Shown here: positions 1 to 9,386 of the stretch, in pieces | Position numbering within the stretch: the first letter of the stretch is position 1 | Layout: the number at the start of each line of letters is the position of its first letter | Assembly (NCBI RefSeq): GCF_022807975.1 | Contig: NZ_CP094358.1 | Coordinates: forward strand, 3,038,001-3,102,000 | Direction: 5' to 3' | Length of the DNA: 64,000 nt | From: Abyssalbus ytuae | GTDB lineage: Bacteria; Bacteroidota; Bacteroidia; Flavobacteriales; Flavobacteriaceae | Translations under genes and position numbers: made by a program | Notes under the pieces: model-generated | Database searches by the model: none | The model's input: only the letters and a program-made list of their open reading frames with translations | What the model was told of the DNA's origin: nothing

Positions 1-1
1 G

Positions 2-1159
2 ACAGGGAGTGATCAAATAGGAGATTTTCAGTATTTATCAACTATTGGAGATGGGAGAAACTATTCTTTTGGTAATCAGGGTTCTATTGTCATAGGAAAC
101 AGTCCCAATGCCCCTGCAAACCCTGATTTAAAATGGGAGGAAACCAGTCAGACCAATATAGGTTGTGACCTCAGGTTATTGGAAGGAGTGACTATTGGAT
201 TTGATTGGTACTTAAAGAAAACTACAGGAATTTTACAAGGAGTACCTATTCCAGGATATGTGGGAGCTACCGGCCAGCCTACAGGGAATGTAGCTGATAT
301 GGAAAATAGAGGAATTGACTTAGAATTGGGCTATGCTAAGTCTTACGAGGACTTTGGGTTTTCTATTAACGGAAACATTTCAACGGTAGAAAACGAGGTT
401 ACAAATTTAGGAACGGATATTGAGTACTTAAACGGTGGTGAAACAATACAGGCAAGTACTTTCCCTATAACCAGAACCCAGGTTGGGCAACCTGTAAACT
501 CTTTCTTTGGGTTTGTTACAGACGGGATATTTCAAAATCAGGCCGAAGTAGAAGCTTATACTAATTCTAATGGAGAAATGATTCAGCCTAATGCAAAACC
601 AGGTGATTTTAGATGGAAAGATGTAGATAAAGATGGGTCCATAACTGATCAAGACAGGGATTTCTTAGGAAGTTCCATACCAAAAATTAATTATGGTTTC
701 ACATTAAATCTTAATTATAAAAATTTTGATTTATTGGTATTTGCTCAAGGTGCTAGTGGCAACAAAATCTTTCAGGCCATTAGACGTTTGGATATTGGAA
801 CTGCCAATTTTCAAACCTCGGCTTTAGGAAGGTGGACAGGAGGAGGTTCTACAAATTCTTTTCCAAGGCTTACTACTAATGATACCAATAAAAACTTTAC
901 CAATCCTTCAGATTTTTATCTGGAAGACGGAGATTACTTCAGGTTTAAAATCATACAATTAGGATATTCTTTTCCAAGTGATTTGCTAAACAAGTTTGGA
1001 GTAAGCAATCTCAGACTTTATGTTACAGGAGAAAACCTGTTTACATTTACTAAATATAGTGGATATGACCCTGAAATTGGCGGTGGGGTGTTTGGTATAG
1101 ATAAAGGGTATTATCCACAAGCAAAATCGGGAATGCTCGGTATTAATTTACAATTTTAA
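2..1159 (+). CDS. SusC/RagA-family TonB-dependent transporter, C-terminal part
   Basis: The frame is open from the first bases, so the gene enters from the left and only the last 385 or so residues are present. Signal peptide, carboxypeptidase-like domain, plug and much of the barrel lie outside. The segment NPDLKWEET near nt 128-154 is a typical SusC barrel motif, and the protein ends INLQF, with the terminal aromatic residue expected of an outer-membrane barrel. A TTG at 179 is internal, not a start. SusC proteins import oligosaccharides across the outer membrane with TonB energy and pair with a SusD lid, which follows after 11 bp. The downstream glycosidases point to a beta-glucan oligosaccharide as substrate (inference). 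Confidence 0.93.
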   Translation, partial: TGSDQIGDFQYLSTIGDGRNYSFGNQGSIVIGNSPNAPANPDLKWEETSQTNIGCDLRLLEGVTIGFDWYLKKTTGILQGVPIPGYVGATGQPTGNVADMENRGIDLELGYAKSYEDFGFSINGNISTVENEVTNLGTDIEYLNGGETIQASTFPITRTQVGQPVNSFFGFVTDGIFQNQAEVEAYTNSNGEMIQPNAKPGDFRWKDVDKDGSITDQDRDFLGSSIPKINYGFTLNLNYKNFDLLVFAQGASGNKIFQAIRRLDIGTANFQTSALGRWTGGGSTNSFPRLTTNDTNKNFTNPSDFYLEDGDYFRFKIIQLGYSFPSDLLNKFGVSNLRLYVTGENLFTFTKYSGYDPEIGGGVFGIDKGYYPQAKSGMLGINLQF

Positions 1160-1170
1160 AAAGATCAATA

Positions 1171-2682
1171 ATGAAACTGAATAAATTAAATTATTTGTTG
1201 TTTACCTTCTTATTGGTAATGACAGCTACATCATGTAGTAAAGACTATTTGGAAGTAGACCCTAAAGGGACTTATCTTGAAAGCAATTACTATCAAAATC
1301 AAGAACAGGCATTTTCTGGTGTAGTAGCAGTATATGACATTCTGGGAAAAGAATCAAGAGGCTTTGAGAATATGGTGACGATGATGAATGCAGGTTCTGA
1401 TGATCATTATGCAGGAGGAGGTGGTCCTGATGATGGGGCTGGTATACATGCCTTTTCACATTACACTATTAGTGCTTCTACAATCCCCACAAGTTATTGG
1501 GACGATTACTATCAAGGCATTTTTAGGGCTAATATATTGCTCTCTAAATTACCTGAAGCCCCCATTGACGAAGCAGTCAAAAGAAGATTTATAGCTGAAA
1601 CCAAAGCTTTAAGAGCCTATTTCTATTTTCAATTGGTGAGAATGTTTGGAAACATTCCTCTTATTACCAGTCCTTTACCTACAGAAGAAATTTATAATGT
1701 AAGCCAGGCAACTAAAGAGAATGTATATATCCAAATTGAAACTGATTTAGAAGAAGCTAAAAATGATTTACCTAATACTGTAGATTTAGCCGTAGAAGGA
1801 GGGCGTTTTACAAAAGGTGCAGCACAAGCCCTTTTAGGTAAAGTATATTTATATAATGGAAAAAAGGCAGAAGCTGCAGCAGAATTAGAAGTAGTAAATG
1901 GAATACCGGGGAGTACCAGTATTTATGGATACCGTTTATTAGACAACTTTGATGACTTGTGGGATTTTGATAACATTTTTAATTCAGAGTCTATTTTAGA
2001 AACTACCAATACAAATAAAAGTAATGCAGATTGGGATTTCTGGGGTTCTGGTGCCGACGAAGGAAATACTATAAATATTATGGTTGGCCCACGTAGCTAT
2101 GTTAGATCTGCCGGATCTTCTGCTCCAGATTTTGCTCCGGGGTGGAGTATCAATGTATTTACTCAAAAATTTTATGATATTATACAAAGCGATCCACGAT
2201 TTGATGCAACCATTGCAGACCTAAAAGCTTATGAAGATGCAGGAGAAATAGAATATCTTCATGGAGATCAGGATACGGGATATTATCTTAAAAAATTTAT
2301 GCCGCTCAATAGCGACGCTTCCACTGGGGGAGGTGCCCGTGAATTGAATTATCAGCAACATGTTTACATGATTCGTCTGGCAGACACTTACCTTCTGGAA
2401 GCTGAAGCGCTAGGGGGAACCGGAGCTAGGGCTCAAGCATTATTGGATGCTGTAAGGGCCAGAGTGGGCTTGCCATCTATTCCTGTTTCGATGGATGCTA
2501 TCATGCAGGAAAGAAGATTGGAACTGGCAGGTGAAGGTCACAGATGGTTTGATTTAGTGAGGACCGGACAAGCATCTCAAGCACTTGCAGAATATGGGTT
2601 TACCCCGGGGAAAAATGAAGTGCTACCAATTCCTCTTAAGGAACTGGACAATACTCAACTAGTGCAAAACCCTAACTATTAA
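1171..2682 (+). CDS. SusD/RagB-family glycan-binding lipoprotein
   Basis: 503 residues, starting with a lipoprotein signal ending at Cys22 (TATSC). The SusD family is recognised from RAYFYFQLVRMFG around residue 150 and the C-terminal ELAGEGHRWFDLVRTG stretch, and the protein ends with the usual NPNY tail. SusD proteins sit on the cell surface, bind the glycan through a TPR-like helical scaffold and close over the SusC pore. It is 11 bp after the susC stop and 11 bp before the next lipoprotein gene, so it is clearly in one operon with the glycosidases that follow. Substrate cannot be read from this protein alone. Confidence 0.95.
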   Translation: MKLNKLNYLLFTFLLVMTATSCSKDYLEVDPKGTYLESNYYQNQEQAFSGVVAVYDILGKESRGFENMVTMMNAGSDDHYAGGGGPDDGAGIHAFSHYTISASTIPTSYWDDYYQGIFRANILLSKLPEAPIDEAVKRRFIAETKALRAYFYFQLVRMFGNIPLITSPLPTEEIYNVSQATKENVYIQIETDLEEAKNDLPNTVDLAVEGGRFTKGAAQALLGKVYLYNGKKAEAAAELEVVNGIPGSTSIYGYRLLDNFDDLWDFDNIFNSESILETTNTNKSNADWDFWGSGADEGNTINIMVGPRSYVRSAGSSAPDFAPGWSINVFTQKFYDIIQSDPRFDATIADLKAYEDAGEIEYLHGDQDTGYYLKKFMPLNSDASTGGGARELNYQQHVYMIRLADTYLLEAEALGGTGARAQALLDAVRARVGLPSIPVSMDAIMQERRLELAGEGHRWFDLVRTGQASQALAEYGFTPGKNEVLPIPLKELDNTQLVQNPNY

Positions 2683-2693
2683 AGTTTATTGAA

Positions 2694-3548
2694 ATGAAAC
2701 GAAAATTAAAAATAAGTCAGTACATATTGACTCTTGTTGGTCTGCTCAACATCACATTATTTATATCTTGTCAACCCGAAGACTCGTTTGATAATAATGG
2801 CTTAACAGATTATAACGTGAATGCTGCTTTTAGTATAGACCCCATTGAAGCGGCTACTAATAGATACCTTTTAAAAGGTAGTGGAGAAAATGTTTTAAAA
2901 CATATCTGGAATATAGGTGATGAAGAATTTATTGGCACTACTGAGCAAGAAGTGTATTTTCCCGATGCAGGTACCTATACTATTTCCCATATAGCTATAG
3001 GAAGAGGAGGAGCTACAAATAGTAGTACTGAAGAATTAGTTGTAGAACAATCCGATCCGGAAGGCGGAAATATTTTATTGGGAGGTAAATTTGAAACTAC
3101 AGAAGATCATGCCCAATGGTCTGTATTAAACATCAGTACTTCTGAAGCTGAATGGACCTTTAATCAGGGGAGTGCTACCATTACCGCATCTGGATGGAAT
3201 CAACAGGGCATTTTTCAGGCCGTAGAAGTAGAGGCAAATCAAGATTATTCCATAGACCTGAAAGCATGGGGTGAAGGTTCTCAAGACACTTGGTTTGAAG
3301 TTTTTGTATCTCCGGTACCTCCGGTACAAGGTGCCGATTATAGTGGTGATGTCAGGATTGGATTAAATACCTGGGACGGTTGCGGAAATACTCCATTTAA
3401 TGGCAAATTATCCATTATTGGCTGTACAGGAAGCGGAAATATTATAAATTTTCCGCAGGCAGGTACTGTCTATTTCATTATCAAATGTGGAGGAGGTAAT
3501 GTTGGGCAAATATCTATTACCAACGTGGAAATGCGAAAAATTAATTAA
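2694..3548 (+). CDS. PKD-domain surface glycan-binding lipoprotein (candidate)
   Basis: 284 residues with a lipoprotein signal ending at Cys26 (LFISC). Residues about 45-120 read as a PKD-type immunoglobulin fold (HIWNIGD, then FPDAGTYTISHIA). Residues about 125-284 look like a beta-sandwich of the galactose/carbohydrate-binding type (repeated beta strands, ITNVEMRKIN at the end). Third genes of this kind after susCD are usually surface glycan-binding proteins that hold the polymer for the outer-membrane enzymes. PKD-containing ones are common in beta-glucan (laminarin-type) loci of marine flavobacteria. The role is inferred from position and architecture; there is no catalytic motif. Confidence 0.75.
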   Translation: MKRKLKISQYILTLVGLLNITLFISCQPEDSFDNNGLTDYNVNAAFSIDPIEAATNRYLLKGSGENVLKHIWNIGDEEFIGTTEQEVYFPDAGTYTISHIAIGRGGATNSSTEELVVEQSDPEGGNILLGGKFETTEDHAQWSVLNISTSEAEWTFNQGSATITASGWNQQGIFQAVEVEANQDYSIDLKAWGEGSQDTWFEVFVSPVPPVQGADYSGDVRIGLNTWDGCGNTPFNGKLSIIGCTGSGNIINFPQAGTVYFIIKCGGGNVGQISITNVEMRKIN

Positions 3549-3639
3549 GAATATAATACACATATATATTGAATTAAGCTAAAAAAATGGCCTGTTTTCA
3601 GACGAACTACGGGCTGTTTTTTCAATTAAAAATTGAACA

Positions 3640-5115
3640 ATGAAATCCAGACCAATATATTTTTTGTCGCTAGTATGTTTGCTAAGTATTTCCTGTATTG
3701 AAAAGCAAAAAAAAGTAAACATTGAAAACGAAATTTCAGATCCTTTACCAATTGGTAAAAAATTGACTGTTTACACTACTGCAGACAGTACTGATTTAAG
3801 ATTAACACAAACTAATAGTTTATTCTTTTCCGAAGGAAAGCAACCCTTAGAAACAGAAATATCGGTTTTTGTAGAACCTCAAAAAACTTTTCAAACTTTT
3901 ATAGGAATTGGAGGGGCTATTACGGATGCTAGTGCTGAGGTTTTTGCAAAACTTAATTCTGCAAAACAAAAAGAACTTTTAGATGCTTATTACGATACAG
4001 ATAAAGGTGTTGGGTACACTTTATTAAGAACACCAATACATAGTTCAGACTTTAGTAGTGAAACGTTTACTTATATTCAGGAAAATGACACAACCCTTTC
4101 AACTTTTTCTATAGAACATGATAGGCAATACCGTCTGCCCATGATAAAAAGGGCAATGCAAACGGCCAAAGACTCAATGCTTATATATGCCTCTCCATGG
4201 AGCCCGCCTGCTTTTATGAAGGATACCAAGAATATGTTACAGGGGGGAGTTTTGATGCCTGAGTTTTTTCAGCCTTGGGCTAATTATTATGTTAAGTTTA
4301 TTCAGGCTTATGAAAAAGAAGATATTCCAATCTGGGGTGTTACCGTTCAAAATGAACCCATGGCTAAACAAACTTGGGAATCCTGTATTTATACAGCTGA
4401 AGCTGAGCGGGATTTTATAAAAAATCATCTTGGGCCTACACTTGAAAAAGAAGGATTAGGTAATAAGAAAATTGTGGTTTGGGACCATAACCGGGATTTA
4501 ATGAACCACCGTGCCAATATTATTTATTCTGATTCAGAAGCAGCTAAATATGTTTGGGGAATGGGGTTCCATTGGTATGAGAACTGGTCAGGGGGAGAAC
4601 CCATGTTTGAAAACGTAGGTATGGTTAAAGAAGCATATCCAGATAAACAACTCATGTTCACAGAAGGTTGCAATGAACGCTTTGATTCATCCAAATATCA
4701 ATATTGGCCCAATGCCGAACGCTATGGAAAATCAATGATCAACGATTTTAACAATGGAACAGCAGGGTGGACTGATTGGAATATTTTGCTGGATCAGAAT
4801 GGTGGGCCTAATCATTTGGGAAATTTTTGTTTTGCACCCGTTCATGCTGATTTGGATACTGGTGAACTCATCTTCACACCGGCGTATTATTACATCGGAC
4901 ATTTTTCAAAATTTGTACGTCCTCAGGCTAAACGAGTAAGTACATCAGTAAGCAGAAGCAGTTTATTAAGTACGTCGTTTTTGAATGAAGATGGTTCTTT
5001 GGTAACCATTGTAATGAATCAAAGTAATAAAAAACTAACCTACAATTTGTTTGTGGGAGCTCGAAAGGCAATGATTGATATTCCTCCGCATGCCATACAA
5101 ACCATTAAATATTAA
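3640..5115 (+). CDS. GH30 family beta-glycosidase, likely lipoprotein
   Basis: 491 residues. The N-terminus ends in LSISC with Cys19, a likely lipoprotein signal. The GH30 (glucosylceramidase-like) fold is shown by IGGAITDASAE near residue 95, WSPPAFMKDT near 190, the acid/base in VTVQNEP (Glu239) and the nucleophile in MFTEGCNE (Glu342). The C-terminal 80 residues match the beta-sandwich that packs on the GH30 barrel. GH30 enzymes of this group act on beta-1,6 or beta-1,3 linked glucose, so the enzyme probably trims beta-1,6 branches or a beta-1,6-glucan. It is followed after 6 bp by a second GH30, so the two are co-transcribed. Exact linkage is not readable here. Confidence 0.9.
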   Translation: MKSRPIYFLSLVCLLSISCIEKQKKVNIENEISDPLPIGKKLTVYTTADSTDLRLTQTNSLFFSEGKQPLETEISVFVEPQKTFQTFIGIGGAITDASAEVFAKLNSAKQKELLDAYYDTDKGVGYTLLRTPIHSSDFSSETFTYIQENDTTLSTFSIEHDRQYRLPMIKRAMQTAKDSMLIYASPWSPPAFMKDTKNMLQGGVLMPEFFQPWANYYVKFIQAYEKEDIPIWGVTVQNEPMAKQTWESCIYTAEAERDFIKNHLGPTLEKEGLGNKKIVVWDHNRDLMNHRANIIYSDSEAAKYVWGMGFHWYENWSGGEPMFENVGMVKEAYPDKQLMFTEGCNERFDSSKYQYWPNAERYGKSMINDFNNGTAGWTDWNILLDQNGGPNHLGNFCFAPVHADLDTGELIFTPAYYYIGHFSKFVRPQAKRVSTSVSRSSLLSTSFLNEDGSLVTIVMNQSNKKLTYNLFVGARKAMIDIPPHAIQTIKY

Positions 5116-5121
5116 TATAAA

Positions 5122-6591
5122 ATGTTTATTATGTTAAAGAAAAATATAATTGTATTAATAGGACTTGCTATAACACTTGTCCAAATAAATTGTTCTTCTT
5201 CAAAAGAGGATGTTGAAGATAATGGTTCAAATCCAAACCCTTCTGGTCCTGTAACCAGTGATATTGATTTTTGGCTATCTAAGCCGGACCAAAGTGTTTT
5301 ATTATCAAAAAGATCAAATATTCTTGCATTTGGCAATACAACCAATACGTTTCCATCAATTGAGGTTAACAAAAACCAAACTTTTCAAAATATTGATGGC
5401 TTTGGCTTTAGTTTAACAGGGGGTAGTGCAGATGCGATTAATAGTTTAAGTGCCGGTGCCAGGACCACATTATTACAGGAATTATACGGCAACTCTGCTA
5501 ACGACATTTCTATAAGCTATATTCGATTAAGTATTGGTGCCTCAGATTTGAACGAAGCTCCATTCACCTATGATGATATGCCTGAGGGAGAAACAGATGA
5601 TATGCTGAGTAACTTTAGTTTAGAACCAGATATGGAGGGTGTTATTCCGGTATTAAAAGATATTTTAAAAATCAACCCTGATATTAAAATTTTAGGGTCT
5701 CCATGGTCGGCTCCAATTTGGATGAAAGACAATAACAGTTTTGTAGGAGGCAGTTTACAGCATCAATACTTTGGAGTGTATGCACAGTATTTTGTAAAAT
5801 ATATCCAGGCTATGGCTGCAGAAGGCATTACTATAGATGCAATAACGATACAAAACGAACCCTACCATGCTGGAAACAACCCTAGTATGTTTATGACCCC
5901 GGAAGATCAGGCAGAATTCATAAAAGATCACTTAGGACCTGCTTTTGCAAATGCAAATATTGATACAAAAATCATTATTTGGGATCATAATTGTGATAAC
6001 CCCGGGTATCCTATATCTGTTTTAAACAATTCAGAAGCAAAACAATACATAGATGGTTCTGCATTCCATTTATATGGAGGTGGTATAGAGGCATTAACCA
6101 CTGTACACAATGCTCATCCCGACAAAAATATTTATTTCACAGAACAATATACTTCTTCTTCCGGAAGTTTTGATGGCGATTTGCAGTGGCATGTTAAAAA
6201 TGTTGTTATTGGTTCTATTAGAAACTGGAGTAAAAACGCTTTGGAATGGAATTTGGCAAGTGATGAGAATTTTCAACCGCATACAGATGGAGGTTGTAGT
6301 ATTTGTAAAGGCGGAATCACCATTAGTTCTTCTGGAATTATTACTAGAAATGTAGGGTATTATATTATAGCTCACGCCTCTAAATTTGTTCCTTCAGGTT
6401 CTGTTAGAATTGCTTCTACTATACCCGGGACACTACATAATGTAGCATTTAAAACCCCAGAGAGAAAAATCGTTTTAATTGTTGAAAATGATGGAGCTTC
6501 TATTCAAACATTCAACATAAAATATAATGGCGAATGGGCATCGGCAACCTTAGGTATTGGGTCAGTAGGTACATTTGTTTGGGAAGAATAA
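5122..6591 (+). CDS. GH30 family beta-glycosidase, lipoprotein
   Basis: 489 residues. It has a clear lipoprotein signal (VQINCSSSKED, Cys24); translation could also begin at the ATG at 5131. The GH30 motifs are GFGFSLTGGSAD near residue 95, WSAPIWMKDN near 195, ITIQNEPYH with acid/base Glu246, and YFTEQYTSS with nucleophile Glu341. It is a paralogue of the preceding gene but clearly diverged, which suggests a different linkage or chain-length preference. It lies 6 bp after the first GH30 gene, and its end lies just before the GH5 start at 6602. It probably acts on the cell surface with the SusCD pair. Confidence 0.9.
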   Translation: MFIMLKKNIIVLIGLAITLVQINCSSSKEDVEDNGSNPNPSGPVTSDIDFWLSKPDQSVLLSKRSNILAFGNTTNTFPSIEVNKNQTFQNIDGFGFSLTGGSADAINSLSAGARTTLLQELYGNSANDISISYIRLSIGASDLNEAPFTYDDMPEGETDDMLSNFSLEPDMEGVIPVLKDILKINPDIKILGSPWSAPIWMKDNNSFVGGSLQHQYFGVYAQYFVKYIQAMAAEGITIDAITIQNEPYHAGNNPSMFMTPEDQAEFIKDHLGPAFANANIDTKIIIWDHNCDNPGYPISVLNNSEAKQYIDGSAFHLYGGGIEALTTVHNAHPDKNIYFTEQYTSSSGSFDGDLQWHVKNVVIGSIRNWSKNALEWNLASDENFQPHTDGGCSICKGGITISSSGIITRNVGYYIIAHASKFVPSGSVRIASTIPGTLHNVAFKTPERKIVLIVENDGASIQTFNIKYNGEWASATLGIGSVGTFVWEE

Positions 6592-6601
6592 AAAAGAAGA
6601 C

Positions 6602-8332
6602 ATGAAATATTATATAACTATTTTATCCATATTGTTTTCAGTAGCTGTTAATGCTCAAGGTTTTTTACATGCTGAAGGCCAAAAAATCGTAGATGAAAAT
6701 GGTAATAATATACTTTTAAGAGGCCTTGGACTTGGCGGGTGGATGGTTCAGGAAAGTTATATGTTACAAACCTCTGCTTTTGCAGGGCCACAACATACTA
6801 TTAAGGAGAAAATAACTGAGCTTATAGGTAAAAAAAACACTCAAGAATTTTATCGGGTGTACCTGGAAAATAGTATCACCAGGAGAGATATTGATTCGTT
6901 AAAGGCCTGGGGTTTTAACTCTGTAAGATTGCCTATGCACTACAACCTGTATACACCACCAATTGAAGAAGAGAAAGAGGGAGAGATAACCTGGAAAGAA
7001 AAAGGTTTTCAAATGACAGATAGCCTTTTAAAATGGTGCAGAGTCAATAAAATGTACCTTATTCTTGATTTGCATGCTGCTCCTGGAGGCCAGGGAAATG
7101 ATGCTAATATTTCTGATTACGATAAAACCAAACCATCACTTTGGGAAAGCGAAGCAAATAAACAAAAAACGATTGCTTTGTGGAAAAAATTAGCCGAACG
7201 TTATAAAGATGAAACCTGGATTGGTGGTTACGATATTATAAATGAACCCAATTGGAATTTCGTTGAAGGTGAAAACCCTAACGGATTGGATGAAAAGAAA
7301 AATGAACCATTGAGACAATTAATGGTTGATATAACTAAGGTGATTCGGGAAGTAGACCAAAACCACATGATAATTATAGAAGGGAACGGCTGGGGAAATA
7401 ATTACAATGGTATTTTTCCTCTATGGGATAATAATATGGTGATTAGTTTTCATAAATATTGGAATTACAACACTCAGGAAAGTATCCAGTTTATATTGGA
7501 TTTCAGGAAAAAATATAACGCCCCTGTTTGGTTAGGTGAAAGTGGAGAAAATTCTAATGTATGGTTTAGAGATGCTATTAAATTGGTTGAATTTAATAAT
7601 GTAGGTTGGGCATTTTGGCCAATGAAAAAGGTAGATAATATAGCCGGAGTTACATCAGTTACTAAAAATCCGGAATATGCTCAACTTTTAAATTATTGGC
7701 AGTATGGAGGAGAAAAACCAACAGTAGAATTTGCTAAAAAAGCCTTAATGCAAATGGTAGAGAATTTCAAGATGGAAAATGTCACTGTTAAACAGGATGT
7801 TATAGATGCTATGTTTAGACAAGTACAAACTGCTGAAACTAAAGCATATAAAGATCACAGTGTTCCAGGAAGAATATATGCAACAGAGTATAATCTTGGA
7901 ACCCAGGGGTATGCATATTTTGACGAAGATTTTGTAAATTATAGAGTAAATACAGGCAAATACTCATCTTGGAATAATGGGCATAAGATGAGAAATGACG
8001 GGGTTGATATTCAAGTTTGTAAAGATGAAGAAACTAATGGCTATGAAGTCTTTGATATTAAGGATAAGGAATGGTTATTGTTTACTGTCAATGTAAAGCA
8101 AACGGGGAAGTATCTTCTTAAGATAAGGTACGCTTCTGAAAAATCTCATGCTAAGCTTCATTTGGAGGTGGATACACAATCTTTTAAAATTGTGAATCTC
8201 ATTCCTACCGGAAATAATAATAGCTATAGTACGGCAGAAGTACCGGGAATATATTTGAAAAAAGGAATTCAAAAAATTAAGGTTGTTTTTGATAAAGGAG
8301 GAGTTCATGTCAACTATTTTGAATTCCACTGA
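6602..8332 (+). CDS. GH5 family glucanase with C-terminal CBM6-like domain
   Basis: 576 residues from ATG 6602. An upstream in-frame start at 6575 would overlap the GH30 gene and put ten charged residues before the signal peptide MKYYITILSI, so 6602 is chosen. Cleavage is likely after NAQ. The GH5 barrel shows GLGLGGWMVQE, FNSVRLPMHYN, LDLHAAPGGQ, acid/base Glu215 in DIINEPNW and nucleophile Glu313 in WLGESGEN. Residues from about 440 to the end resemble a CBM6-type beta-sandwich (GTQGYAYFDEDFVNY, then FTVNVKQTGKYLLKIRYAS, ending VHVNYFEFH). It is most like exo-beta-1,3-glucanase-type GH5 proteins, which fits a beta-glucan operon. The precise activity is inferred. Confidence 0.85.
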   Translation: MKYYITILSILFSVAVNAQGFLHAEGQKIVDENGNNILLRGLGLGGWMVQESYMLQTSAFAGPQHTIKEKITELIGKKNTQEFYRVYLENSITRRDIDSLKAWGFNSVRLPMHYNLYTPPIEEEKEGEITWKEKGFQMTDSLLKWCRVNKMYLILDLHAAPGGQGNDANISDYDKTKPSLWESEANKQKTIALWKKLAERYKDETWIGGYDIINEPNWNFVEGENPNGLDEKKNEPLRQLMVDITKVIREVDQNHMIIIEGNGWGNNYNGIFPLWDNNMVISFHKYWNYNTQESIQFILDFRKKYNAPVWLGESGENSNVWFRDAIKLVEFNNVGWAFWPMKKVDNIAGVTSVTKNPEYAQLLNYWQYGGEKPTVEFAKKALMQMVENFKMENVTVKQDVIDAMFRQVQTAETKAYKDHSVPGRIYATEYNLGTQGYAYFDEDFVNYRVNTGKYSSWNNGHKMRNDGVDIQVCKDEETNGYEVFDIKDKEWLLFTVNVKQTGKYLLKIRYASEKSHAKLHLEVDTQSFKIVNLIPTGNNNSYSTAEVPGIYLKKGIQKIKVVFDKGGVHVNYFEFH

Positions 8333-8499
8333 TTAAAATACTTTTTAAAGAAGTCTGATAAATAGAGAAAATATTTCAACAATAGCTTTCCTGATATTTA
8401 TAGTCGTTTCATATTTTTTTCAAAACCTTTATTGATTATAAGATAACAAGAGTGAATGTTGTTACACCTAAAGTCCCCAAGAAAGCTATAAGGAGAGCT

Positions 8500-8539
8500 A
8501 AAACCTTGCAAACTATATGATTTGCTAGGTTTTTTGTTT
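8500..8539 (+). terminator. Rho-independent terminator after the glycan operon
   Basis: Arms AAAACCTTGCAAA (8500-8512) and TTTGCTAGGTTTT (8521-8533) pair over 13 bp with one mismatch and run straight into more T residues. It lies about 170 bp after the GH5 stop, with no gene between. The rest of the 8333-8750 gap holds only the TetR operator and promoter listed separately. Confidence 0.7.
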
Positions 8540-8687
8540 TGATTATAATGTTATTTTAATAAGCTTGATTTAAGAAGTTAATATTTTAGCCGGTAAAATT
8601 TCTCATGGTAAATAGTTGGTGTCCGGAAGCTACAATGTATAATAACAGTTAATAATAGAAATCTATTAAAAATATATATTAAAAAAT

Positions 8688-8699
8688 ATTTGGTCAAAT
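8688..8699. promoter_or_regulatory. Palindromic operator copy 1, in front of the TetR gene
   Basis: ATTTGGTCAAAT is an inverted repeat (ATTTG, 2 bp, CAAAT). It sits in a 22-bp stretch (8686-8707) that occurs unchanged at 9361-9382, directly before the efflux operon. Two identical copies flanking a tetR gene fit an autoregulated repressor. A Bacteroidota -7 box follows downstream. Confidence 0.75.
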
Positions 8700-8723
8700 G
8701 ATTAAAATATTTGATTGATTTTG

Positions 8724-8731
8724 TATTTTTG
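8724..8731 (+). promoter_or_regulatory. Candidate -7 box of the tetR promoter
   Basis: TATTTTTG fits the Bacteroidota -7 consensus TAnnTTTG and lies 20 bp before the ATG at 8751. No well-spaced -33 TTG was found; the palindromic operator occupies the upstream region, which would suit repression. Confidence 0.45.
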
Positions 8732-8750
8732 ACTCATCCTTTTTTTGAAT

Positions 8751-9347
8751 ATGGAAGCAGAACAAATTGATACCGAAGAAAAAATAAAGGAAGCAGCCCG
8801 TAAATTATTTACCCAAAAAGGATATGCTGCCACTCGCACAAGAGACATTGCCCAGGAAGCCGATATTAATCTATCCTTGTTAAATTACTATTTCAGGAGT
8901 AAAGAAAAGCTTTTTAATATTATAATGACAGAGAAGATGCATGAGTTTTTCGGAGTTATGTTTCCGATAGTAACCAATATTAAGCTGACATTGGAGGAAA
9001 AAATTGAAAGGATTGTTGAAAATTACATAAACATGCTCCAAAAAAATCCTGATTTGCCAATTTTTGTATTAAGTGAAATAAGAAATAACCCCCAAAAATT
9101 TGTTAAGAATTTCGGGCTTGAACATTTGTTAAATAATTCATCTTTAATAAAACAAATAGCAGAAAAGAATTCAAATATAGAGCCTATACAATTTATATTC
9201 AACATATTAGGAATGGCTATTTTTCCTTTTATTTCCAGGCCTGTTATGCAGGCTTCCGGAGTTTTTGATGATGATAAATTCCACGAACTAATGAATAAAA
9301 GAAAACAATTATTGCCCGTTTGGATAAAATCAATATTAGAAAACTAA
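8751..9347 (+). CDS. TetR-family transcriptional repressor
   Basis: 198 residues from ATG 8751; an in-frame TTG at 8745 is less likely. The N-terminal helix-turn-helix of TetR proteins is plain: IKEAARKLFTQKGY, then TRTRDIAQEADINLSLLNYYF and RSKEKLF (residues about 10-55). The C-terminal ligand domain is helical and not conserved in sequence. It lies directly upstream of a TolC/HlyD/ABC-2 pump operon and shares its 12-bp operator, so it probably represses both itself and the pump. In E. coli the TetR protein CecR stands in the same relation to ybhGFSR. The ligand cannot be deduced. Confidence 0.93.
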   Translation: MEAEQIDTEEKIKEAARKLFTQKGYAATRTRDIAQEADINLSLLNYYFRSKEKLFNIIMTEKMHEFFGVMFPIVTNIKLTLEEKIERIVENYINMLQKNPDLPIFVLSEIRNNPQKFVKNFGLEHLLNNSSLIKQIAEKNSNIEPIQFIFNILGMAIFPFISRPVMQASGVFDDDKFHELMNKRKQLLPVWIKSILEN

Positions 9348-9362
9348 AAAAATTTACACAAT

Positions 9363-9374
9363 ATTTGGTCAAAT
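9363..9374. promoter_or_regulatory. Palindromic operator copy 2, in front of the efflux operon
   Basis: Identical ATTTGGTCAAAT palindrome, within the 22-bp repeat 9361-9382. It ends only 4 bp before the first possible start of the tolC-like gene (9387), so a bound repressor would block transcription or initiation directly. Because of this the start at 9399 deserves consideration. Confidence 0.75.
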
Positions 9375-9386
9375 GATTAAAACAAA

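Noticed and set aside
3575-3615. Terminator between the PKD lipoprotein and the first GH30
   Set aside because: AAAAAATGGCC and GGGCTGTTTTTT pair poorly; the glycosidase genes look like a continuation of the same operon.
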